A stretch of 64,000 nucleotides of DNA from Periplaneta americana (taxonomy: Eukaryota; Arthropoda; Insecta; Blattodea; Blattidae): contig NC_091119.1 of NCBI RefSeq assembly GCF_040183065.1, positions 207,622,798 to 207,686,797 of the forward strand, read 5' to 3'. The position numbers and the translations under genes are program-made. The notes below the pieces were generated by a model. It did not search any database, was not told where the DNA came from, and worked only from the letters and a program-made list of their open reading frames with translations. The first letter of the stretch is position 1. The number at the start of each line of letters is the position of its first letter. Of this stretch, positions 10,728 through 21,504 are shown piece after piece.

Positions 10728-11395
10728 CCCAAAATTGAATCGTTTATTTTTGAAGAGGTGGAGAAGTTCAAATATCTTGGAGCAACAGTAACAAATATGA
10801 ATGATACTCGGGAGGAAATTAAACACAGAATAAATATGGGAAATGCCTGTTATTATTCGGTTGAGAAGCTTTTATCATCCAGTCTGCTGTCAAAAAATCT
10901 GAAAGTTAGAATTTATAAAACAGTTATATTACCGGTTGTTCTTTATGGTTGTGAAACTTGAACTCTCACTTTGAGACAGGAACATAGGTTAAGGGTGTTT
11001 GAGAATAAGGTGCTTAGGAAAATATTTGGGGCTAAGAGGGATGAAGTTACAGGAGAATGGAGAAAGTTACACAACACAGAACTGCACGCATTGTATTCTA
11101 CACCTGACATAATTAGGAACATTAAATCCAGTCGTTTGAGATGGGCAGGACATGTAGCACGTATGGGTGAATCCAGAAATGCATATTAGAGTGCTAGTTG
11201 GGAGGCCGGAGGGAAAAATACCTTTAGGGAGGCCGAGACATAGATGGGAAGATAATTTTAAAATGGATTTGAGGGAGGTGGGATATGATGATAGAGACTG
11301 GATTAATCTTGCTCAGGATAGGCCAATGGCGGGCTTCTGTGAGGGCGGCAATGAACCTCCGGGTTCCTTAAAAGCCAGTAAGTAAGTATTTTCAA
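10728..11395 (+). mobile_element. Family-A LINE copy 1, 5'-truncated
   Basis: This is one of seven copies of the same non-LTR family in the window. Frames at 10758-10961, 10971-11189 and 11167-11385 read [62 protein letters not shown] and GRPRHRWEDN in order, the connecting and C-terminal part of a reverse transcriptase protein. A TGG-to-TGA stop lies near 10962 and a one-base insertion near 11188. The 3' end is CCTTAAAAGCCAGTAAGTAAG, the family's TAAG tail. The catalytic domain is lost. Confidence 0.9.
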
Positions 11396-11744
11396 AAGCA
11401 GCTACATCAATTTTTTATGAAGTTGTGTTCATTGGTTTTACTATGGCCATAGAGGCCTCTACAAGCCTGTAAGAACATTCCATTTCAATTCCGGCTACAT
11501 AGCATTGTTTTGGGCTGGTGAAGTTGGGTATTAGTTTCTAAACCAGGAAGATTATTATTTCAGTTTCAAAATTAGATAACTTACATGACAGAATAAATCG
11601 CCCGCTGTGTTCCTACTTTCTGACTTTTTCGCCAGTTGTCGCAGCTATTTGATGGGAGGTTGCAAACGCGGAATTCATTGTTCATTACTAAAATATTCTT
11701 GTCTGGTTTTATCTGCGTTATATTAATTGTGTGAAAATAAAATA
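11396..11744. other. Non-coding interval
   Basis: No gene or element is recognised. Confidence 0.5.
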
Positions 11745-12795
11745 CTGTTAAGAAATATTTGTGTTACTTTGAAACTGGATAAATCTTCATTAAGTAAGTT
11801 GTGAAAAAATATTTGTGTTACTGTGAAACTGGATAAATCCTCATTATGTAAGTTGCGAAAAAATATTTGTTACTGTGAAACTGGATAAATCCTCATAATG
11901 TAAGTTGCAAAAAATATTTGTGTTACTGTGAAACTGGATAAATTGTCATTATATAAGTTGTGAAAAAATAGTTGTGTTACTGTGAAACTGGATAAATCCT
12001 CATTATGTAAGTTATGAAAAAATAGTTGTGTTATTGTGAAACTGGATAAATCCTCATTATGTAAGTTGTGAAAAAGTATTTGTGTTACTGTGAAACTGGA
12101 TAAGTCCTGATTATGTAAGTTGTGTAAAAGTATTTGTATTACTGTGAAACTGGATAAATCTTCATTATGTAAGTTGTGAAAAAATATTTGTATTACTGTG
12201 AAACTGGATAAAACCTCATTATGTAAGTTGTGAAAAAATATTTGTGTTACTGTGAAACTGGATAAATCCTCATTGTGTAAGTTGTGAAAAGTATTTGTGT
12301 TACTGTGAAACTGGATAAATCCTCATTGTGTAAGTTGTGAAAAAATATTTGTGTTACTGTGAAACTGGATAAATCCTCATTATGTAAGTTGTGAAAAAGT
12401 ATTTGTATTACTGTGAAACTGGATAAATCCTCATTATGTAAGTTGTGAAAAAGTATTTGTGTTACTGTGAAACTGGATAAATCCACATTATGTAAGTTGT
12501 GAAAAAATATTTGTGTTACTGTGAAACTGGATAAATCCTCATTATGTAAGTTGTGAAAAAGTATTTGTGTTACTGTGAAACTGGATAAATCCACATTATG
12601 TAAGTTGTGAAAAAGTATTTGTGTTACTGTGAATCTGGATAAATCCTCATTGTATAAGTTGTGAAAAAATATTTGTGTTACTGTGAAACTGGATAAATCC
12701 TCATTATCTAAGTTGTGAAAAAGTATTTGTATTACTGTGAAACTGGATAAATCCTCATTATGTAAGTTGTGAAAAAGTATTTGTATTACTGTGCA
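11745..12795. repeat. 54-bp tandem array, about 19 units
   Basis: Each unit contains GTGTTACTGTGAAACTGG, ATAAATCCTCATTATGTAAG and TTGTGAAAAAATATTT, about 54 bases in all, with scattered substitutions and one-base indels. Because 54 is a multiple of three, the minus strand is open at 12247-12852 as a repeating 18-residue unit (QILFHNLHNEDLSSFTVT). That frame is a by-product of the array, not evidence of a protein. The last unit runs into the hammerhead-like motif at 12799, suggesting the array is part of a Penelope-like terminal region. Confidence 0.92.
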
Positions 12796-12798
12796 ACT

Positions 12799-12835
12799 GC
12801 TCTGAAGACGACAACACAGGGGTCGAAACGTCAGC
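12799..12835 (+). ncRNA. Hammerhead-ribozyme-like motif at the end of the 54-bp array
   Basis: Stem I GCT (12799-12801) pairs with AGC (12833-12835). The core CTGAAGA (12802-12808) fits CUGANGA exactly. After one extra C, stem II GAC (12810-12812) pairs with GTC (12822-12824). GAA follows, then the palindromic ACGT as stem III, and the cleavage triplet GTC, the most favourable one for hammerheads. This is the copy with the best core. Flanking sequence to about 12895 (CAGCCACCAACACCAAGACA onward) looks like a Penelope-like terminus but carries no coding frame. Confidence 0.75.
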
Positions 12836-12899
12836 CACCAACACCAAGACAACGCGGTAGAAGCTCCGAAGCTTATCCACAGACCAGTGGTAATTTAAT

Positions 12900-13184
12900 T
12901 TGTAATTTTTAAATATGGAGTAATAGAGTACAACTGTATGCCATATTTTGTGGAAGACAACTGTAATAATGTGTACAAATTACAAGTGAGTTTATTTGCA
13001 GTTTATTGCATCAAACTTTGCGTAAAAGGGCCATGTTGCCATGTAGGCATGATTTCGTATAAAGTCACACATTAAAATTTTCGCTTTATTAGATGTACTA
13101 AGCGATTTCTGGAAATGCTGATGATACATAATGATAACGATACAGAAAGTGGATTTTCTACAATTTACTTTGTACTGTGGTTCT
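12900..13184. other. Non-coding interval
   Basis: No gene or element is recognised. Confidence 0.5.
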
Positions 13185-13192
13185 ATAAATTC

Positions 13193-13396
13193 CAGGGGCG
13201 TATTTTGCGGACTACCCGGGCTACCGGCAGTAGCCCAAGGAAATTACAAAAGAAAAAGTTTATAATATAACATAATGTAATAATTTTGTATTATTAGTTT
13301 TACCATAGTAATTAAAATTAAAGTAATTGTTAGATATATTTTGTGTAATAATAGGCTCAGTGGTAGCCCAAACCCTTTAACCAGTATACGCCACTG
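13193..13396. mobile_element. hAT-type MITE, 204 bp
   Basis: The terminal inverted repeats are CAGGGGCGTATTTTG and, from the other end, CAGTGGCGTATACTGG. The 8-bp target duplication ATAAATTC lies at 13185-13192 and 13397-13404. The internal sequence is AT-rich and non-coding. It would need a hAT transposase supplied by another element. Confidence 0.93.
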
Positions 13397-13404
13397 ATAA
13401 ATTC

Positions 13405-13676
13405 ACTCTTCACATGCTAAAGCAAGTAACCACGTAGTCGTGACGTAGTTGGCATCTGTCATTGTACGTTCCTTGACTTCAGTTGAACAATAGATAAAAA
13501 ATGATTAACACAGTTTCTTTCTTTCAAGCGTCACTCATTTCCCAATTCAATCTAATGGTATGAAATCTTAGAAACAAAAATTTTGTTTTCCACATTCCGT
13601 CTTTGAATATGAAACTTAAATTCTTCAGACGTTAGTGGAACTCGAAACCCATAGCACTGACTATAGCTCTAAATCT
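13405..13676. other. Non-coding interval
   Basis: No gene or element is recognised. Confidence 0.5.
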
Positions 13677-13759
13677 AACAGCAAAATACAAAATAGTTCC
13701 GAGCATAAATAAATCTAATTTTTTGTGTCAATTTAAGAAAGTGTTTCACTTCTTTCCAG
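13677..13759 (+). repeat. Left copy of an ~83-bp direct repeat flanking a LINE
   Basis: It runs from AACAGCAAAATACAAAATAG to CTTCTTTCCAG and recurs at 14555-14635 with a few substitutions and small indels. The LINE fragment lies exactly between the two copies. Confidence 0.85.
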
Positions 13760-14554
13760 AATATGTATGTATTTATTCACAATGCAATGGGTATATACCC
13801 GGTGGCAGTGGTAACTAATTACACTCAATAATGACAATAATAAACTTATTGTAATTAAAAATACAATTAATAATAATACTAATAATTAATACTAACAATA
13901 ATTTATAATAATAGTAATAATAATAACAATAATAATAACAACAGGGAATATCCTAAATTAAAATGAAACGATCACTTAAAATAACATTTGAAATAAATCT
14001 AATTTGTATCTTAAAACTAAGTTCGAACTAAAACCCACGAGTATGATATGTTCATATCTGCACAAGTACCTTTCTACATTACACTCATTTCGCTGTCAAC
14101 TCACTCACTGCACTGGAACTCCGACACATTTCACTGATTCTATCCTGATTTCACTAACACTTCAAAAACATTTCACTGTTCAAATATTTTGCACTGCCAC
14201 TATAAACTATAAAGCTTCACTGACAGGAACACGTTTCACTTACACTACACACTTCACTGACACAACATAATTCTTCACTGATACAACACTTCAATAACAA
14301 AATATCATTTACATCCTTTAAATACTGTGTATAATTACCGTCTATTAGTAAAGTCCTTAAGCCTATTTTTAAATACATTTCTGGTTGTTGGTAAAGCCTT
14401 TAGTAAGTCTGTAGGTAAAGCATTCCAGTCCCTGATAGTACGATTGAGAAAGGAAAACTTTCCAGTGTCCGTCCTCTGTCTTCTTTCCTTCAATTTATAA
14501 GAGTGGTCGTTCTGTCACCTTCTATAGCTAAATAACTAAACAACAGATAAATCA
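13760..14554 (-). mobile_element. LINE 3' fragment between ~83-bp direct repeats
   Basis: On the minus strand, near 14520-14350, the sequence translates as KLKERRQRTDTGKFSFLNR, then TIRDWNALPTDLLKALP, then FKNRLKDF, a characteristic C-terminal end of LINE reverse transcriptase proteins. The 3' UTR follows and terminates with GCATTGTGAATAAATACATA at about 13763-13782. Only the last 60 or so codons survive. The flanking 83-bp repeats look like an exceptionally long target-site duplication. Confidence 0.75.
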
Positions 14555-14635
14555 AACAGCAAAATACAAAATAGTTCCGCATATAAATAAATCTAATTTT
14601 TTGTCAATTTAAGATCGTGCTTCACTTCTTTCCAG
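14555..14635 (+). repeat. Right copy of the ~83-bp direct repeat
   Basis: Partner of 13677-13759. The two copies have diverged at several positions, so the event is not recent. Confidence 0.85.
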
Positions 14636-15485
14636 GGCATTTGCTATCTTCTGCAAGTAGTGCTGTTGTTAACAAGCACACTTCTGATCTGCCTTAATTC
14701 ACGCATCTCGCAATCAGAGTAGCCTCTTGCTGGTCGGTCTTTTCAGAGAGGTTACGTGTATCGGCTGCCATATATATACAAAAAGGCACCCTTTTCTCTA
14801 TTCACCCTATTTCTACTAGTTCCGAAAATCCAAGCACGGTAGAACACAATTCCTTCTCCTTTTAAAACTTGAAAGGTGGGAGAGGAAAGAGCGACGGAGA
14901 GGGTAGTTCGACAAAAGCACACTCCACCCCCTCAAAGAAATTTGTATTTGAAGTCAGTCAACTGCAGAACCCAAATTACTCGTTATGAATCTAGCGACGA
15001 TTGTCTAGGTCGCCTTTCTCACTTCTGCAGTATTAATTACTTCTCAGAAAGGAGATGAGATGAGGGGTTGCCGGGTGAAGTCAATCCACGTGCGCATGTG
15101 TCACGCTCACCGACTTCTTCTTCTCCTTTTCCAGATTTTCAAAGAACTCGACTCTCAACAGCGAATTATTACATCAATATAGCTGAGCATCTTGCTTCGT
15201 AGTAATGTAGACATTTTCTTGATAGTTTTCCGTATCTCCACTACCAGGTAGGCCTAGGCCTAAGTTGTTCTAAATTCAGTAATTTAGGAATGAAACTTGA
15301 AAATTTTAAAATACTGGACCTGCAGTTTTAATTTGTTTACACACACATATAAATAAATAAATTTAGCTTCCCTTATAAAAAGGTTGCCAGATTTGACAAA
15401 GCGTATTAAGGACATATAATTTGGAAACACACCCTAAAAGGTAAAATGATATAGCTACATTTGAAACGGTTAGGGAATCGAATAT
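14636..15485. other. Non-coding interval
   Basis: Several short frames are open but none is recognisable, including 14876-15058. No RNA gene or repeat boundary is seen. Confidence 0.5.
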
Positions 15486-15860
15486 ACAAAAGTCAGAAAA
15501 ATTTACACCTAATTAGCGTTTGTGCTCATTTACAGTTACGAAAGGGGGAAAAATATCATCAGATAGGTTAGAATGATTTGAATGCCTTAGTCTATAGCGC
15601 GAGAAAAATAATAGTACGGATTTATTGGCATTGATATCTAAACCAATCAACAGCCATCGGTTAAGATAACTTGAAATTTCCATTATCACTCCCATACAAA
15701 TGATTTCTCAATATCTGAACCGACCCTTTGAGGGCACTAATGGCTATTTCCTTCACAATGCTGTGTGTTAGCCCCAGGTTTTTACATTTGTTGGCAAAGA
15801 AGGAGGGTATGGTACCTCGTACTCCCACCATCAGATCTATTACATCAATGTATATAAAAG
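15486..15860 (-). mobile_element. Retroelement protein remnant (post-reverse-transcriptase region)
   Basis: The minus strand from about 15852 reads IDVIDLMVGVRGTIPSFFAN, then LGLTHSIVKEIAISALKGSV, then QILRNHLYG, resembling the conserved GARGTIP ... ALKGSVxILRNHLY block found after the reverse transcriptase in some R2-like non-LTR elements (from memory). A frame at 15513-15695 reads SYLNRWLLIGLDINANKSVL, which looks like an upstream reverse transcriptase segment. That it follows the ILRNHLY block implies rearrangement. Fragmentary and non-functional. Confidence 0.55.
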
Positions 15861-16700
15861 GTAGGGCCTATACATATACATTTTAAGATCAATTGGTAAA
15901 TAGTTTGTACATTTTTAAAAGTGTTTCATAAAAAATAATTTTATTTATTTCTTTTCATCTCATATAAAATCACTTTTTAAACTGAAATATGTTCGATATA
16001 TTTTCTTTAGGCTAATAATAATTGCAAGGAAAATGTAAGTGTGTTTATTAGTTCTGTCTAGAAAGAATTGCTTATTATAACACTGGAGTTCAAATTAAAA
16101 AAAAAAAAAAATGCCACGACTATAGAAATTATTTTTTCAAAAATCGCTTTGAAATTGTGTTGAGATATCCATGTGAACTTTTATAATGTAATCTACCTAC
16201 AGTATGTAGAATTTGGGAGGAATGTAGAAAATTCCATGCAGCTAGCTCAAAAGTTGTGGAAGGAGATAAGTTTTGAATTGGTCAAAGGTAGAAAAAAAAA
16301 CAAAAAAGAAGTTCAACAGCAGAGACTGCAGGGAATTTAAAGTGCTACAACAAGAGTTCTAAGGGATATAAGTCTTAAAATTTTTGAAGGAACATCTGTA
16401 AGAATCGATATATTTTTAAGAGTACAAAGAAAAAAAAATACATGTTTGTGAATAAATGCATTATTTCACTTCATTTTACTCTTACATTTGTTTTGTAGGT
16501 CTATGCAGAGTGTTAGGAGTTTATGTTCAATTGTTTTTTTGTATAAACAAACTTTATTCTTAGTTAAAAATAACATAAGATGCTACATTATATTACCATG
16601 CCAACTAAAACGTGATAACTTCTATTACGACAATTTAAATTCACGACTAAACGGTTTAATTTGAAAAAAAAAATAAAGATTCAGTACATCAACTGTTCAG
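15861..16700. other. AT-rich non-coding interval
   Basis: It contains A runs near 16099 and 16663. At 16595-16660 there is a diverged copy of the short repeat at 1988-2070. No gene is seen. Confidence 0.5.
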
Positions 16701-17099
16701 ATTATTTCACCCATCTCCTTGTATAGCAATCAGCCATTTCTCTCGGCCATTACCGCAATAGGACGCTGTAAACACTGGGAAAAATATGTTTTTTCTGCTT
16801 AACGGTGCTCCATCGAAGGAAAAGTGTAGACTTCGTGGAATTGCCACGAGAATCGTAAGGTTTACTGCGCACGCGGTATACACTGTATGAGAAGGGGACG
16901 TGCGACGGACAGAGTATGCCTCTGATGTAAACACTGAGCAGTATACTGCGGTTACAATAAAACCTGTATCCTGCATTCAAGAAATATAATGAATGATCAT
17001 TGAAGTAGGAAATGTCTAAACATGTAAATACACAATTATTTCATAGTGAGATATATTAACTCTTAAAATTTAATGTAAGATACTCACATCATCCTCGAA

Positions 17100-17880
17100 T
17101 ATGTGCATTGCAGTGAAGAGTTACGTACATTTTGAGCGACTGCAAAATAATCTCCTCCGATGGTCACTTAAACAGTTTTTATATTGGGAAAATGTACGTT
17201 CAACATCACACGATGTAATAGGTGCATATTTGAAGAACGGAAAGTCACTACTTTTTAGTACACCAACTTCAGATGTCTTGTCGTGACCTGATGGTACATT
17301 ATTTATAATACGAAGTTGTGAATAGGCAGAATTTTTAACAATAATGTTCCTCAATTTACATTTCACTTTTTCTGAAATTAGTGAATTGTTATTTTGGATA
17401 ACGGTTTGTGAGACTTTATCCACTAGGCTATATTAAGGGCTTCTGAGAGTTGTAGTTTAGACGATTCTAACAGGATGATGCTTTTGGACACGATTTTAAA
17501 ATTAAAATCAATGAACAGAATATCTTCCAATAGCTGTTCAGAAGGCAATGATTTTACAGCTGCAACAGCGGAACTGTCTGTGATATTCAATGCATCAATT
17601 ACCTCCATTATTTTGCCGTAATGTTCTGCATAATAATTAACAGCATCCAACCACGTTCCCCAACGGGTCAAGACTGGCTGCGGGGGTAAGGGTATTCCAG
17701 GGGCAATTATTTGGAACAGCAACACTCTCATTGTAGTATGTTTGATTGAATTCTTGTCTGCACTGAACAAATGTTAAGCTTTGACTATTCGAACCACAGT
17801 AATGCAAAAACAAGTGCTTACATAGGTATACATTAGCTGTAGCTGCTCTATCTATTTGGACCGGCCACAACTCTTAACAT
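17100..17880 (-). pseudogene. hAT transposase relic
   Basis: Two minus-strand frames (17423-17770 and 17121-17423) together give GIPLPPQPVLTRWGTWLDAV, then NYYAEHYGKIMEVIDAL, then SEQLLEDILFIDFNFKIVSK, then FPFFKYAPITSCDVERTFSQ and YKNCLSDHRRRL. This is the order of the central RW-containing region and the C-terminal dimerisation domain (FKYAPxTSxDVERSFS) of a hAT transposase family. A frameshift at about 17423 separates the halves, and the N-terminal zinc finger and first catalytic aspartate are absent. I did not find terminal inverted repeats, so the element's limits are unknown. Confidence 0.82.
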
Positions 17881-19462
17881 GAACTGCTTATACTACGAGA
17901 CCGGGCGGTCGCTCACCTCCTCTATACTACCGTACATCGACAACCTGATTGCATGCTGCGTGTGGCAATTCAACGAAGTCTAGTAATAAAAGTCTTGTTA
18001 TAAGTCTATTTAACATGTAGAATAGCCTCTTAAATTTTGGTGCAGAAGTTACCATACACCCTGTAGGGCTATAGTAGAAACAAATTCAAGAAAACCCATC
18101 ATAAATAAGAGGTCCCAGTTAAAATTTACCGGCTGGCCATTTTTACACTGTTAGCCATATAAGGGCGTATTGTTCCATCAAGTAGGTGCCAAGCTGTAGA
18201 GGTAGAGAAGTCCTCAGGATTCAGATATTTGGAAACTGATAATATAGTGAACATGGAAGTCTGCATTGTTGTGATTCTACTCCATAATGTGGCGTTACAT
18301 TGTCATTAACTCAAACGCTTCTGCAGAAACACTTTCCATAATATTACTTTGAAACACGATGGTTAGTGACATGCATCAGGGCGCTGGCTTTCACATAATA
18401 CGTTCTGTGTGTGGAAAAGACCCGCAGGCTCGTGTTAAACTGCCTTTCAGTCAGCTGTCATTTCAATTTTGTGACATTTTCTTTCTGTATGTGATTTCAG
18501 TGTTTAAATGTTGAAACCGCCCGCTCTTCGGAGAAATAACTCTGTTCATATATATTTATTTTTCGTTTGTATTGTAACAACGTTTTTCCTTCCCCATTAC
18601 AGACTTCCAGGCACACACCACAACACACATACACAATTATTTCTGCCGTATTTAAAATTAGAAACCTCTTTCAAACGTAAAGTCGAGCGCAGTAACTGCC
18701 TCACATCGCCATTGCTGAAAACCCCCAATACGTACGTCTGCATGTATAAACTTCAGCCTACACAATGGACACCAAAATTGAGATTCATTATAGAAAGCAG
18801 AATATTGTATCCAGACTAAAAGTTACATTTAATTTTATTCAGTAGAGGGGAAATGGATAGAGCTTGGGTCTCTTTTTTTATTTTATTTATATGTTTTGTA
18901 ATAATTATTTAACATAAATGACTACTCTGTAACAACAGGACAGACTTGAGCCAACAAAGCAGGATTGTTGCCGCACAGTGGACTTGCTGAAATTCAACAC
19001 TCCCTCTTTTTTAATTACGTCCATTTGGAAGTCGAGTTGTTTTTCACAAGGGACGGCGGGCGCTATCAAGGCAGTCCAGGCCTGCACCACAACGGCTCCC
19101 CCTCGCGAATCGATATCCTTGTGTGTAATGTATCTTCTTAATGAATGTCAACAACAAGAAGTGGACGAGGCTAAATGGAAGTATTTTATATAAGAAATGG
19201 CAAATGGGCGGCAGAAAGGTCAAGACTGCTGGCAAGGGAACTCTGTTTGTTGGAAGTACTTTTCAATTAAGCCAAAACAACGCTTTGTTAAAAATTCTGT
19301 GTATTTGTGTTTGTGCTGTCGATGTGGAAATGAGTCATTCAGAAAAAAATTGTGAATTTCTCTCAAGTAAAATATTTAACGTATAGCATTGTTATGCAGA
19401 ATTTACGTAACAATAAAAAAGTAACAAACTACTACTACTACTAGTAGCCTACCACCACCACC

Positions 19463-19464
<2 letters not shown>
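17881..19464. other. Non-coding interval with small unassigned frames
   Basis: Frames at 18508-18819 and 19141-19386 are open for 80-100 codons but have no recognisable domain. The motif CATACACCCTGTAG at 18053 is the complement of the start of a similar motif at 29630, possibly the terminus of one dispersed family. Confidence 0.45.
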
Positions 19465-19465
<1 letters not shown>

Positions 19466-19528
<63 letters not shown>

Positions 19529-19590
19529 TGTATTGAATTTTTCTTTAATTCAGTATTTATCCTTTACCCAAAGAAATTTTGCTCTTCCAC

Positions 19591-19664
<74 letters not shown>

Positions 19665-19750
19665 TTTGAAAAAAAAAAAATTATTGAATTTTTCTTTAAT
19701 ACAGTATTTCACCCAAACAAATTTTACTCCTCCACAAATAATAATAATAC
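19466..19750. repeat. Tandem duplication coupled to AAT microsatellites
   Basis: AAT runs at about 19463-19528 and 19592-19661 are each followed by a related ~65-base segment (ATTGAATTTTTCTTTAAT, then CAGTATTT). The pair forms two large units, with a third short AAT run at 19737-19749 abutting the next LINE tail. Confidence 0.85.
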
Positions 19751-20462
19751 TTACTTACTTACTGGCTTTTAAGGAACCCGGAGGTTCATTGCCGCCTTCA
19801 CATAAGCCCGCCATCGGTCCCTATCCTGAGCAAGATTAATCCAGTCTCTACCATCATATCCCACCTCCCTCAAATCCATTTTAATATTATCTTCCCACCT
19901 ACATCTCGGCCTCCCCAAAGGTCTTTTTCCCTCCGGCCTCCCAACTAACACTCTATATGCATTTCTGGATTCGCTCATACCTGCTACATGTCCTGCCCAT
20001 CTCAAACGTCTCGATTTTATGTTCCTAATTATGTCAGGTGAAGAATACAATGCGTGCAGCTCTGCGTTGTGTAACTTTCTCCATTCTCCTGTAACTTCAT
20101 CCCTCTTAGCCCCAAATATTTTCCTAAGCACCTTATTCTCAAACACCCTTAACCTATGTTCCTCTCTCAAAGTGAGAGTCCAAGTTTCACAACCATACAG
20201 AACAACCGGTAATATAACTGTTTTATAAATTCTAACTTTCAGATTTTTTGACAGCAGACTGGATTATAAAAGCTTCTCAACCGAATAATAACAGGCATTT
20301 CCCATATTTATTCTGCGTTTAATTTCCTCCCGAGTGTCATTTGTATATTTGTTACTGTTACTCCAAAATATTTTAATTTTTCCACTTCTTCGAAAGATAA
20401 ATCTCCAATTCTTATAGTTCCATTTCGTACAATATTCTGGTCACGAGACATAATCATATACT

Positions 20463-20464
<2 letters not shown>
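19750..20464 (-). mobile_element. Family-A LINE copy 2, 5'-truncated
   Basis: Minus strand. The frame at 19769-20170 (133 codons) carries [20 protein letters not shown], then [20 protein letters not shown], then [20 protein letters not shown], then a stop after MNLRVP. The upstream part (20171-20464) matches the rest of the family but is frameshifted, including loss of one base near 20267. The tail is TAAG repeats at 19750-19762. The 5' end abuts a TAA microsatellite at 20465, beyond which an inverted relative begins. Confidence 0.9.

Positions 20465-20510
<46 letters not shown>
20465..20510. repeat. TAA microsatellite between two head-to-head LINE fragments
   Basis: About 14 TAA units separate the 5' ends of the minus-strand copy at 19750-20464 and the plus-strand copy at 20535-20730. 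Confidence 0.9.
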
Positions 20511-20511
<1 letters not shown>

Positions 20512-20534
20512 GTAGCCTAAAGCATCGGAAGTGC

Positions 20535-20730
20535 ATAGCCTATAAAGTGTTAGTTGGAAGACCTGAGTGAAAAACACCTTCGGGGAGTTCAAGACGTAGA
20601 TGGGAGGAAAAAATTAAACTAGATTTGAGAGAGATGGGATGTGATGGTACAGACTGGATTAATTTTGCTCCGGATAGGGACCGATGGCAGGCTCAGGTGA
20701 AGGCGGCAATGAACCTCGGAGTTCCTTAAA
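20535..20730 (+). mobile_element. Family-A LINE fragment, diverged subfamily
   Basis: It reads YKVLVGRPE, a stop, then RRRWEEKIKLDLREMGCDGT, then DWINFAPDRDRWQAQVKAAM and NLGVP before the stop. These are the last 60 or so codons of family A with many substitutions. An AAT run (20741-20800) follows where the TAAG tail would be, so it is an older subfamily or a tail converted to a different microsatellite. Confidence 0.85.
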
Positions 20731-20740
20731 ATTCAATTGT

Positions 20741-20758
20741 AATAATAATAATAATAAC

Positions 20759-20800
<42 letters not shown>
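20741..20800. repeat. AAT microsatellite
   Basis: About 19 units with two interruptions, directly after the LINE fragment. Confidence 0.95.
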
Positions 20801-20994
20801 CTTTCCGACGTTGTTTATTTATATTTATTATTAACAGTCGTTTTAACTGGGCTACTACGGTCATATTGCGACTTTTACTTCGCATGTCATTAAAATTTGT
20901 CTCAAGTTTCGAAATTGTTACCATTGTCTTTCTCTTCAAATTTATAGAATCAGTTACTTATCATTACATGTTTAGTTATTTACTTTAATGTCTG
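20801..20994. other. Non-coding interval
   Basis: Nothing is recognised. Confidence 0.5.
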
Positions 20995-21113
20995 AATATA
21001 ATATAATATAATATAATATAATATAATATAATATAATATAATATAATATAATATAATATAATATAATATAATATAATATAATATAATATAATATAATATA
21101 ATATAATATAATC
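20995..21113. repeat. ATAAT pentanucleotide microsatellite
   Basis: About 23 near-perfect TATAA units. The same motif resumes at about 21453-21500 on the other side of the SINE, so the SINE lies within, or seeded, the array. Confidence 0.95.
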
Positions 21114-21119
21114 TACTAC

Positions 21120-21452
21120 AAGTCCCGCGCCGTGGCGTCGTGGTCTAAGGCATCCCGCCTAGGACTCGCGTTACGGAATGCGCGCTGGTTCGAGTACTCA
21201 TGCGGGAAGAAATTCTCTCATGAAATTTCGGCCAGTGTATGGGACCGGTGCCCACCCAGCATCGTGGTGCACTTGGGGAGCTACGATAGGTAGCGAAATC
21301 CGGTTGCGAATACCAGCTGTAACGGCTGGGGGGATCACACGATACCTCCATTCTGGTTGGATGATCGTCCACCTCTGCTTCGGCATGTGGGCGTGAGGCC
21401 AGCAGCCGGCTGGTCGGTCTAGGCCCTTCACGGGCTGTAGCGCCACGGATTA
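21120..21452 (+). mobile_element. tRNA-derived SINE, second type
   Basis: The head GCCGTGGCGTCGTGGTCTAA, then GGCATCCCGCC, then box B GGTTCGAGTAC resembles a tRNA gene (A box at about 21131-21150, B box at 21186-21196). The body includes GTGCCCACCCAGCATCGTGG, then AGCGAAATCCGG, then GGATGATCGTCCACCTCTGC. A minus-strand copy of the same body is cut by the window end at 63785-64000. It ends in ATAAT repeats. It is unrelated to the SINE family at 3951. The long frames on both strands here are GC-driven and not genes. Confidence 0.85.
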
Positions 21453-21504
21453 TATATAATATAATATAATATAATATAGGCCTAATATAATACAATATAG
21501 GCAA

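Noticed and set aside
12247-12852. 201-codon repetitive frame on the minus strand
   Set aside because: Produced by a 54-bp tandem array whose unit is a multiple of three. There is no start context or non-repeat domain.
21145-21504. 119-codon frame at the SINE
   Set aside because: It runs across SINE body and microsatellite, and the sequence is explained by the tRNA-derived repeat also present at 63785.
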